Source: Neurospora tetrasperma FGSC 2508
Lineage: Eukaryota > Ascomycota > Sordariomycetes > Sordariales > Sordariaceae
Assembly: GCF_000213175.1 (NCBI RefSeq)
Contig: NW_009799179.1
Coordinates: 496,001-560,000, forward strand
Direction of reading: 5' to 3'
Length of the DNA: 64,000 nt
Each line of letters opens with the position of its first letter. The first letter of the stretch is position 1. Below the pieces are notes generated by a model that was not told the origin of the DNA, searched no databases, and saw only the letters and a list, made by a program, of their open reading frames with translations. A program made the position numbers and the translations under genes. This document shows positions 12,162 through 21,481 of this stretch, one piece after another.

Positions 12162-12662
12162 NNNNNNNNNNNNNNNNNNNNNNNNNNNNNNNNNNNNNNN
12201 NNNNNNNNNNNNNNNNNNNNNNNNNNNNNNNNNNNNNNNNNNNNNNNNNNNNNNNNNNNNNNNNNNNNNNNNNNNNNNNNNNNNNNNNNNNNNNNNNNNN
12301 NNNNNNNNNNNNNNNNNNNNNNNNNNNNNNNNNNNNNNNNNNNNNNNNNNNNNNNNNNNNNNNNNNNNNNNNNNNNNNNNNNNNNNNNNNNNNNNNNNNN
12401 NNNNNNNNNNNNNNNNNNNNNNNNNNNNNNNNNNNNNNNNNNNNNNNNNNNNNNNNNNNNNNNNNNNNNNNNNNNNNNNNNNNNNNNNNNNNNNNNNNNN
12501 NNNNNNNNNNNNNNNNNNNNNNNNNNNNNNNNNNNNNNNNNNNNNNNNNNNNNNNNNNNNNNNNNNNNNNNNNNNNNNNNNNNNNNNNNNNNNNNNNNNN
12601 NNNNNNNNNNNNNNNNNNNNNNNNNNNNNNNNNNNNNNNNNNNNNNNNNNNNNNNNNNNNNN
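12162..12662. other. Assembly gap (501 N) between poly-G tracts
   Basis: A run of N flanked on the left by a G21 tract plus TCTAG and on the right by a G12 tract followed by TCTGGGG. The similar flanks suggest the gap arose at a G homopolymer and that its true length is unknown. Confidence 0.95.
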
Positions 12663-14528
12663 GGGGGGGGGGGGTCTGGGGTAAGCTATTTACATACATA
12701 CGCAGTATACAGTGTAGTGTATGGGGGTAGAGGGGTCTAATTACCCCGCATCTACCGTTTGGTTGTATCCTTTTGCAACGATCAGTGAGAGAGTTAACGC
12801 GACTGTTATTCATTTTCCAATTGTCCAACGAATTTTGACGTAAAACTTTGTAAATATCTGAGACGTTCCGGAATCGTATATAAGCAGGATTGCTTTCTTC
12901 TCGAGTGATTTGTGGGTAAGTTCGTTGCAGTGCGCTAGGTCTGCCTTTTCCAAGCTCCCGGAGCAGCAGTCACATCGCATATCATGTCAGGTCAGCATCG
13001 ATCTTATCGCAACAACCTACGGGCGCGTCATCGCATTCATGTCTTCAGGGCAAGGCGAGCCAATTGGGGGAGAAATCGATATCTCTTTGGCAAAAGAGTG
13101 ATCGGTATTGACTTCATTTGAAGACAATTCATTGATGACTGACTAAGTAGTTCTAGGCCACGATTTCCACCGAGTCATTCCTGTCTTGATGCTCAATGAA
13201 TTGCTTATCGAGACCATGCGTGCGAGGGGCCTGAGGGGATGTACTGCGTAATAAACCGAACTAAAGACCTGAGCGCCGAGAGACCCCCACCCTTGAATTA
13301 AACCCTAGACATACCCCCCCCCCCCCCTGAGCTGAAAGGGAATCCCCCGCACGCCCGCTCGCTCGACAAAAGAAGCATCCCAAAAAAAAGACAAGTCGCG
13401 ACGTCACTGTTGTCGCTTGCTGGGATGATGCTCGCTGCGGGGGAGAGAACTGAACTGTGAAAACTGAACCGAAACTGCTTGCCTCGAGCCACTGTGAGGA
13501 TGGCCAGACCATGGGTGCAGCGCCATATTCCCATATTCGCGCTGAACTTTCATCAGACTGCACTGCTTGCCCCATCCATTGGAATTGTACAAAGGTGGGA
13601 AAAGTCCTGCGATCTTGCATTTGCACTTGCGACGAGTCGGATGAGATCCGCATCTGTCAAGTGTTGGATGAGGCCGGCTGGCTGGCTGCGACCTGCAACC
13701 TGTCATTCCTTCTGTGTGCGACAGGACGGGCAGATTGAGTGGGTGGGAAGATTGGGGGAGCACCTCAGCCCGCGCATGGATGTGGAACTAAGCCAGCCGT
13801 TTGCCTCGGTCGGGACCCGATCCGATTGAGCTCGTGAAAGTCGCTTTTTGGAGGTTCATCTGGTACCTACCACAATGGGTATCAGATGCGCTTTACTTTC
13901 AGTGATCAGGTACCGCCGAGAAGCTTGGAGCGGTTCCTTGTGATGTGATGGTCCAAGGTTCCCGGGGAGGGATCCATTCCTATGTCCTGCCAAACATATC
14001 CATGTGTGTCTGTCAAGCATGGTCCTCGTTGGCTGCATGCCCGTTGCGTTGCGAGCTGTGATGAATACACCCCACTTTCGGCCGTGTGGTTAGGCGGGTG
14101 GTGGGTGTGGATGTTTTGGGTCTGATGTTAATGAAACGTACCTACATATGCTACTGTACATGTGAGCTTACTAGTAGTAGGTATAAGATCAATGACGACC
14201 CTGGTTTTTCTTCATCGAAGCTCTTTTTGTATTTCTCTCCTTTTACACTTTTCTTCTGAAATTGTCAAGTGCTGAACCAACTACTTGCATACTATATATC
14301 CATCTGTAAGTACTTACCACTATCACGATAATCACCGTTGGATCCGATGCTCTCGTGCTGGAGAAACCGCCCAGTTGTGCCGTGTCAACAAGCCAGCTAC
14401 AATTCCGCGAAATCCGCGATTCAGAAATATAAAGAAGGTAACCCGTCGCTAACTATCATCTTCCCTCTCCCAGTCTTCCACAGCTCATCTTTTCCCCCAA
14501 AACAAACAACCAAACAAAACCATACAAA
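12663..14528. other. Intergenic region right of the first gap
   Basis: Mostly without recognisable coding sequence. A TATATAAG box lies near 12875. A 45-codon basic open frame runs 12984-13121 (starts MSGQHRSYRNN) and has no family I recognise. C14 is at 13314-13327. The last 300 bp, with an A/C-rich leader, are the promoter of the calycin-like gene. Confidence 0.5.
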
Positions 14529-15246
14529 ATGGCCGCTCCCGCGAACAAGACCATCGGAGACCTCTCCGGCAAGTGGGTTATGGTACGTTCTTTCTTTCCT
14601 CGCTGCCCTCTCTCTCTCTCACACATTCACCACTTTATCCAGTCTATCTATCTATCAGCACAACTCACTCACTCACCCGCTAACCACCCTTTCTCAAAAA
14701 AAACAGAACAAATCCCTCTCCTCCGACGTCGACCCGGGCCTCAAGCTCCAAAACATGAGCTACCTCACCCGCAAACTCATCACCTCCGTCACTCTCACCC
14801 TCGACATCAAGCAATTCTCCGCTCCGCCCTCTCCTCCCGCCGACGCCGACTCCGCGCCCGTCGTCATCCACATTGAGATCGACCAGACCGGCACCGGCGG
14901 CATGAAGGGCACTTCGGAAAAGCGGTGCCTCGACAACGTCTTTCGCGACCACAAGGACTGGCTGTTTGGGCACGTCAAGGGGCAGACGCGCTGGGTCAGC
15001 AGCGCTGAAGAAGTCGAGGACGCCTTTTTGAAGAGCGGCTGGCTCGAGGGCGAGGAGGAGAAGACGGGTCCCAATGGCGAGACGCACGTCTTGTCGTATG
15101 TGGAGAGTTATACGGATGGGTGGACGGCGACGCAGGTGTGGGGGTTCAAGACGATTGAGGGCGTGAGGAGGCATGTGCGGAATGTGGTGATCGCCAAGGG
15201 AAGCGAGAGGGTGGAGTTGCAGTTGGTGTATGATTACCTTTCTTGA
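14529..15246 (+). CDS. Conserved fungal calycin/lipocalin-like protein
   Basis: A protein of 197 aa in two exons, 14529-14582 and 14707-15246, with donor GTACGT and acceptor AAACAG in phase 0. The opening TIGDLSGKWVMN followed by SLSSDVDPGLKLQNMSYLTRK resembles the first strand and loop of lipocalin-type beta barrels. Later strands include VVIHIEIDQTGTGGMKGTSE, TRWVSSAEEVEDAFLKSGW, VLSYVESYTDGWTATQVWGF and VELQLVYDYLS. It has no signal peptide, so it is probably cytosolic. Similar proteins are common in ascomycetes and are usually unnamed; the ligand is unknown. The fold is inferred from strand pattern and memory of relatives. The ATG at 14529 has an AAAATGG context and the short first exon encodes the conserved N-terminus. 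Confidence 0.8.
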
Positions 15247-16089
15247 GTACTCCAAGGGAGGGTAACAGTGGTCATTGAGGTGTGTATTGATACCTAGCTA
15301 GACGATTTGGGAAATTTTACGGATTTGGGCGCAATGTCTATTGAGTCTCGGGCTTTGAGCGTGGAGTGGTGATTGTTTTGGGGTGATTGATAGTGATGAT
15401 CGTGTTGGTAATCGGCATGGAGGAGAAATTTGGGGAACTTGGCGGAGAACATCTTAAATCTGGTCCGGAAAAGACAGGTTTCTTTCGGCTTACCATCAAT
15501 GCCAAGAAATCAAAAATGTGAAGTGAAGCAATAAACTCTACGTAGGCAGCGGTCTTTTGGCACATGTTATTGTTGTGAGTTGCGTGTTTGTGTTCACATT
15601 GGTGTGTCGAAGCAGCCCCAGTCTTGTGTCGAGACGTTCACATTGTTTACCCAGCGGAGCTCTGATGATTACTTGTATACTTCGAGTTGGCTTCTCCATT
15701 AGCGTGTGCCCGCCAAATACTCTCTTCTTCAGTGTGAAGCTCTGAGGGGATTCTCAGGCCCGACTGTATCTCCCCCCTAACAGCTTATGCGGCCATAACC
15801 ATTGCTGGTTCCATGTTGAATGCTCCCGTGCCCGTCCCTTCCCTTGTAGCGATATGATAAGCTATCCATCCAAGCCTGAACGCCAATAACAAACCAAACA
15901 GAGTCTTTCCTCTAGGTTATCAGGGAACTAACGATTCTCTAAAAGAGCCGCAACTGCACACCTCCCCCTACTGTCGGGGGCTTTCGAGGCTGTGTCTGAG
16001 CCGCTGTGGTATTCCGATCCGCGACACTCCGACATCCGTCTTTTGTTCATTTCCGTCTTTAACACACATCCTCCCTCTTCAACATCCCC
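15247..16089. other. Region between convergent genes
   Basis: Contains the 3' ends of the calycin-like gene (+) and the CBS gene (-). An AATAAA polyadenylation-type signal occurs near 15531, about 285 bp behind the stop at 15246. No further gene is seen. Confidence 0.55.
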
Positions 16090-16736
16090 TTACGCAGGCC
16101 TCCTCTTGACAAACTCCTCCAAATCCGCCACCGTCGCCACACCCAGGACGAACCGCCTATTCTCATCCGTGATGACAGCAAAGTCCTGCTTCTGGCCCGC
16201 CGTGGCAACACCAGCGAAGAAGGCCTCGAGTTCCTCCAGGGGTGTCTCCATAGTGATGACCTGGTACTTGGCGGCGTCCTTGCGACGGAAGCGCATCATG
16301 GCGGTGCGCACCTCATCTTCGGGCTTGACCTCGCCGCGCTCGAGGCGGGCTTGCAACTGCGGAATGGAGATGTAGCCGAGCAGGGCGCGGGTCTGCGAGT
16401 CGACGATGGTCAGGTGGGTGTAGTCGCGCTCAAAGGCGGAGAGGAGGGCGAGCGAGATGGGGTCCGAGGGGTTGAGGGAGAGGGCGGCGGGAGGGTCGAG
16501 GTCTTCTACTGTGGCCTGGGAAAGAGGTTAGTCTTTTGACAGGGGTCAACTAAGTTGATTTTCTTTTGGATTTTGAGTGATGCGGTTGGCTCAACACCAA
16601 GTGGCATATTCACCATGGGAGACAGAATGCTTACCCCGCGATATCTGGAAGCCCATTTCGAGACAAAAGGCTGCTGAAGCTCGGGAATCGAGGGCGATCC
16701 TTCTGTGGTCATGGGCTGCGCCATGATATCAGTCAT
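16090..16736 (-). CDS. CBS-domain-pair protein
   Basis: A protein of 175 aa, exons 16736-16635 and 16515-16090, donor GTAAGC and acceptor CCCAG, phase 0. It consists almost only of two CBS motifs (about residues 40-100 and 110-170): ATVEDLDPPAALSLNPSDPI with HLTIVDSQTRALLGYISI, and AAKYQVITMETPLEELEAFF with DFAVITDENRRFVLGVATVA. CBS pairs bind adenosyl ligands such as AMP, ATP or S-adenosylmethionine and regulate partner enzymes. No fused catalytic domain is present, so the partner is unknown. The N-terminus offers three Met (residues 1, 5 and 9); the third, in GCGCAGCCCATG context, could also be the start. It is convergent with the calycin-like gene and divergent from the phosphate carrier. 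Confidence 0.85.
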
Positions 16737-17875
16737 TGCGGTGGAATCGTGTTTAGGTTGGTAGGTAGTGTAGCCCAGGTCGGCAGTGCTCTGTGTCGTC
16801 GTCCGAGAAATTCCCGGGTTGTGATCGATCGTTGCTCAATTGACAAGTCTCGAGTCTGGTGAGCCAAAAGGATGCGCTGGAGAAGACAGCTAGAACCACT
16901 TCTTTGACCAATCAGACATCGTCATCAGAGTTAGTCAGGGCGTTTGGGTCCACCAGGGCCACTCGCTACAGGGCTGCTGTGGACAGTGACAAACAGTGGG
17001 TGCACCGGCACTTTCCGTAGGCTGGTCCTTCTTCCCCTCTGTCAAGAAAATAACTTTTCTCCTCTGCTCTTTGCTGGAGGTTACTGAAGGTACCTCTATG
17101 CTCTCTTCACTTCCTCCAAGTGCTGGAAATATATCTATTCTCTGACCCCTGCTTAGATCTCAGGAGCAATGATATTCTCCATCTCTCTTCAAACTCTCTT
17201 AGGTACAAAGCCCTATTGTATGACATTAATTCCATGTTAAAGCTAGGTACCACTATTACCTCATTTAGTCAGGTACCTCTAGTGTACCATGTAGCCCGCT
17301 GGACCAGCACGATAAAGTAGCGTAGCGTGTAGGACGAGATAAGGAAATGCCTAGTGGGCCTTCGATTGGCTGTGATGTCACACTGACCAACGACGTCACC
17401 AAAACAATCCGACCTGCCTCGAGCCTGCCTCCATTCAGAGATACCTCAACCATGTACCTTTCTCACAACTCCAACGCTGCCGCATGACTGGCCAGCTTCT
17501 TTCAAATGGATCACGATTGCCCGGTTTTGGACCTTGATGGCTCAGCTGCCATGATTGACGGACAGCCCAAGCAAGCAAGATATGAGATGGAAGGAGCTTG
17601 CCTTTCCCATCCGCGAGCCGGCCTACCCGGGACACACGGAGAATAACAACCACTCTCCAGCTTGACGGGTTTGGATTGTCATTGGATGTTCAGATCAGAC
17701 CTTCTGCTATTTAACTGATTTGATTCCATCGATCCAACAAAGTCTTGCTGGACGTTTCCTATCTATCATTGTCGCACAGTACCTTCCATCATCTGTTTCA
17801 TTTCTACGGTTCTCTTCAATCGTCGACATACCACGACTGGCACTAGGTCGCAAACGAATATTCGTTTCGAGAGTT
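16737..17875. other. Divergent promoter region, CBS gene and phosphate carrier
   Basis: Shared upstream region of two divergently transcribed genes. It contains GGTACCTCTATG (about 17089-17100), GTACCTCTAG (17273-17282) and pyrimidine-rich leader DNA ahead of the phosphate carrier. No gene of its own is supported. Confidence 0.5.
17273..17282 (+). promoter_or_regulatory. GTACCTCTAG element, copy 2
   Basis: Exact copy of the recurrent 10-mer, 537 bp upstream of the CBS gene start and about 880 bp upstream of the phosphate carrier start, in their shared promoter. A near copy (TACCTCTATG) lies 180 bp away at 17091. Confidence 0.4.
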
Positions 17876-18098
17876 GTAAGTGTTTGTCTTTGCTTCAGTT
17901 CCGACACTCGGGTTGGTCATCACTCCCCGTGTGTCACGTTGGTCACTACCTAGCTCTCGGCTGTCTCACAATGCTACCGTTGGGTTGTTCCTGTCAGCAC
18001 TACGAATCCTTCTCGGAACCAGCCCCTCATTTGCCTCGCGAAGCTTTCCGAGTTGTCCTCGTTTGACTTTGGTGGCTGCTTTTCTAACATCTCTCCAG
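17876..18098 (+). other. Probable 5' UTR intron of the phosphate carrier gene
   Basis: A GTAAGT donor at 17876 pairs with a TTTCTAACAT branch point near 18081 and a CTCTCCAG acceptor ending at 18098, 55 bp before the ATG at 18154. Leader introns of this size are common in highly expressed fungal genes. It is inferred from splice signals only. Confidence 0.5.
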
Positions 18099-18153
18099 AA
18101 ATATCCTCACCAGAACAATTCGTCAAAAAAACACCTAGAGCACATCTGTCACA

Positions 18154-19368
18154 ATGCCGAGCGTATACCCAGGACTCGATATCCTCCAGAACACGTTTGG
18201 TAGTTCATACAAGCCCAAAACCAATGGCGCGACTCCTCTCCAGGCCCGCACCGATCTTTATCCCGCATACTCGATAGTCGACGATGCGAAGAGCAAGGCA
18301 AAGAAACTGAGCGCTGAAGCCGCTCACGAGTTTGACGTTGCCAGCCAAAAGGCCCAGGCCAAGACTGGACACATTGAGCTGTACTCCTCCCAATACTATG
18401 CCGCATGCACATTCGGTGGCTTGATGGCCTGTGTAAGTCTATAATACAGTGATATTGCCGCGCGTGCAAGAAAATGGCGGGACTAACTCGTTTTGTAGGG
18501 CATCACTCACACTGCGGTAACACCGTTGGATCTTGTCAAGACGAGACGCCAAATCGACTCGAAGCTGTACAAGGGCAACTTCCAAGCTTGGGGTCACATT
18601 CTCAGGCACGAAGGTGTTCGCGGCATCTACACCGGTTGGAGTCCGACCTTCTTCGGTTACTCGGCCCAGGGTGCGTTCAAGTATGGCTGGTATGAGTATT
18701 TCAAGAAAAAGTATTCGGACCTCGCTGGTCCCGAAAACGCGCACAAGTACAAGACAGCACTGTACCTGAGCGCGTCCGCCTCGGCAGAATTCTTGGCCGA
18801 TATTGCGCTCTGCCCCTTCGAGGCCATCAAGGTCCGCATGCAGGGTACCATTCCGTCGCAGTACAAGGGCACCTTTGATGGCTTCAGCCAGATCACGGCC
18901 AAGGAAGGCTGGGGCGGTCTCTACAAGGGTCTCTACCCTCTCTGGGGTCGCCAAATCCCTTACACCATGATGAAGTTCGCTTCGTTCGAGACCATTGTTG
19001 AGATGATCTACAACCGTCTGCCCGGTGCCAAGAGCGACTACGGCAAGGCTGCCCAGACCGGAGTCTCCTTCGTTGCTGGTTATGCTGCCGGTATCCTCTG
19101 CGCCATTGTGTCTCACCCTGCCGATGTCATGGTCAGCAAGCTCAACGCCTACCGCAAGCCCGGTGAGGGAATGGGTGCCGTCACTTCGAGAATCTACAAG
19201 GACATTGGCTTCAAGGGTCTCTGGAATGGTCTGCCAGTGAGAATTGTCATGATTGGTACCCTTACCGGTCTGCAGTGGATGATTTATGACTACTTCAAGG
19301 TCTTCATGGGTCTCCCTACCACTGGTGGTGCCGCACCCCCTGCGGAGAAGCCCGCGCAGCACTCTTGA
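18154..19368 (+). CDS. Mitochondrial phosphate carrier
   Basis: Inner-membrane carrier of the SLC25/MIR1 type that imports inorganic phosphate with H+ for ATP synthesis. Exons are 18154-18432 and 18499-19368, with GTAAGT/TGTAG splice sites in phase 0, giving 382 aa. Three tandem repeats are visible by their signatures: PLDLVKTRRQ with GIYTGWSPTF, PFEAIKVRMQ with GLYKGLYPLW, and PADVMVSKLN with GLWNGLPVR. The phosphate-carrier-specific stretch FFGYSAQGAFKYGWYEYFKK is present. A polar N-terminal extension of about 80 residues (YPAYSIVDDAKSKAKKLSAE...) precedes the first repeat; as I recall it is usual in filamentous ascomycete homologues and may act in targeting. The C-terminus is Pro/Ala-rich. 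Confidence 0.95.
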
Positions 19369-19880
19369 GCTGTCATAGAGAATGAGTGATGATGGTGGAA
19401 CGGATCAGGGCATCTTTAATGTTGGAGTTTAGCCTGGAGTTACAGATGCGTCTTGTGTGTTTTATATCCTAGCAGTTGGTTAATGTGTTGTTGCGAAAAG
19501 CTGCCTTCCAAGCACCATGTTGCTCCTCAATATGTCAAGAGTGTTTGATGTATCTTTCTTATCCCGTCTTGGTTGCTGTCCTTTAAACTGGAAGGAACGT
19601 ACATAGACTGGCTTATCGATCCCCGGCAAACTGAAACCCAGCTTACAAGGGAAGTCAGGAAAGGAACCAGCCGGTTTAAGCTCCCTCCTGCCCGTCGACA
19701 ATCACAATGCCGCAATCATCAACTTCCACTGTCTCCTCTTTTCGTCCTCCTCTCGCTCTCTCAAGCTCTATCACACAACGTCCGTTGAGCATGCCCGGAA
19801 GCCTCTCATATCATGTCTCCAAAACACCAGCCCCCAACTCAGAATTAAACATCGAAGGTGCTAAAGCCTGAAGTATTAAC
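19369..19880. other. Region between convergent phosphate carrier and PNP-like gene
   Basis: 3' untranslated DNA of the carrier on the left and of the PNP-like gene on the right. Nothing else is seen. Confidence 0.55.
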
Positions 19881-20970
19881 TCAGGCAAAGCTAATACTGG
19901 TTGTTCCGCCGCCAGATGTGTGATTACCAACGACGAAATTCGACCCCGAGATGCTGCCATTGAACTGAGTTCCGCCGGTACCACCTCCTGTTCCTCCTCC
20001 ACCCCATTGGGTCTCCTGTCGACCACCCAGATCTGAATCCGAAGACTGCATAGAATTGGTAACCATAGCAGGGGCAATATATCTCTCAATAACCGCCTTT
20101 GCTACCGACGCCGCCGTTGCGGCAGCATAGTTCTGCCATTCCTTGTTTTTGTGGCTATCGGCATAGTCACACGCGCTCTTGATAACAATGCACGGTAGCT
20201 CGTCCCAAACACCTGCTCCCTCTATCTCAAAAGCGATAACACCAGCTTCTGCAGCAATCTGATCACGCCGTTTGCCAGATCGGATGACAGCGTCTCCAGA
20301 CCCAATCGCTCCGACGTGAAAATAGATGCTTTCCGGGCTTTCAGAGTCCGGATCATCTAGAGTTGACTGTATATGTTCTCTCGGTATCAAGCAGCTTATA
20401 TCGCATCCAAGCTCCTCACAGGACAGCTTTAAAGACTCTCCACAGGCCGGATCCTCATCGCTCAGGCATCCTTCACATATCACGCACCCGCTCCCAGAAC
20501 GATGCTTGTGTCGATACCATGGCTGGAAGAGCCGGTCATTGACTGCTCCTGGGTACTGATAGTTGGCGTGACTTCGTCGTCGGTTACGGCTAGCCTTTGT
20601 ATTGGCCTTCCCCTGGAGATGTTTGAGGAAGATGCCAGCCCGTTGCTCGATTTGCTCTTGGACTCTTGATCCACCCAAGTTAGCCAGGATGTTGCGGATG
20701 GTCTTGTTAGGCCGTCCCAGATTATCATGGGCGGTGTCTTTGCGAGCGAAGCGATCGGCCAGAACTCTTCCAAGATCATACTGAACCACGATGTCGCTGA
20801 TGATAACATCGCCGAGGGAGATCGTCGTCATCTCTGGTCCAGAACTCGTCGATGAGAAGGCATACGGCGTCGAATTCGCGTGCGAGCGCACATATTATGG
20901 CAACTTCGAAGTCGCTGCGCCCGATGGGACGGGTGAAGCCATCAGGCCGTTGACTCGACGATGTATCCAT
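19881..20970 (-). pseudogene. Broken purine-nucleoside-phosphorylase-like effector with C-terminal amyloid-type motif
   Basis: PNP_UDP-type domain protein of the class found as effector domain of fungal NLRs; relatives cleave purine nucleosides or nucleotides. From 20970 the frame reads a normal family N-terminus (RSDFEVAIICALAREFDAV), then breaks after about 50 codons. The rest of the domain is open in another frame from about 20830 to 19881: LGDVIISDIVVQYDLGR, HVGAIGSGDAVIRSG, GVIAFEIEGAGVWD (ligand-binding Glu region), CIVIKSACDYADSHK (catalytic Asp region). The join at 20818-20832 lacks about 65-75 residues that relatives have between these parts, including the central glycine-rich strand. 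Deletion plus frameshift makes a working enzyme unlikely. After the domain come a Gly-rich linker and a C-terminal 29-residue motif (with FNGSISGSNFVVG and ISFA at the end) that matches the start of the neighbouring NLR. A shortened protein could start at 20891, but it would lack the first strand. Confidence 0.75.
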
Positions 20971-21481
20971 GGGCTGCTATTACTGCGCTGCTCTCTTTGC
21001 ACAAAACATCGTGAGAACATTCACTGATAGAGCAAGCCTCGTTTTGGTTCAGTCGCTCTCAATGTACTGCGCATTCCTAAGCCTCATTCAAGTGTACGGG
21101 AAGACTGGCCAATTGTGCGGTTCCTAGGTGTGGTAAGCAAGTTGAGGCGCAAGCCTCAAGGCCCTTCTCAAGATACAATTGGCCACACAGCGCGGGGATA
21201 AATTCCGCTTCAACGAAAGCATGTGGTAACTCATCATGAATTGGGCTGCGGCTGTGTCTGGGGCGCTTAAGTACGGCAAGTCATGTGGCCTGGTTTTGAT
21301 GCCTGATACACCTTGGAGAGCACGTCTTTCTCTCTCTCCATTTTGATATAAGAACGCATTTGCTACATCATCGGCGGTGCTACGCCCAATGTATACCGGA
21401 CTTGCCCTACCCTTCAGGTATTATGTGAGCGGCGAGTTCCTCTCATGCCTTCTTTGTTCAGGTCTCGGATAACAAACTACC
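20971..21481. promoter_or_regulatory. Divergent intergenic region between PNP-like gene and NLR
   Basis: 511 bp separate the two starts, so the pair is head to head and could be co-regulated from one promoter. No clear TATA box or repeat is seen. The divergent layout is typical of fungal NLR/effector pairs. Confidence 0.45.

Noticed and set aside
12073-12828. Open frames running through the N gap
   Set aside because: Artefacts of undefined bases and poly-G.
18439-19362. 307-codon minus-strand frame opposite the phosphate carrier
   Set aside because: Antisense shadow caused by codon bias; the + strand protein is unmistakable.
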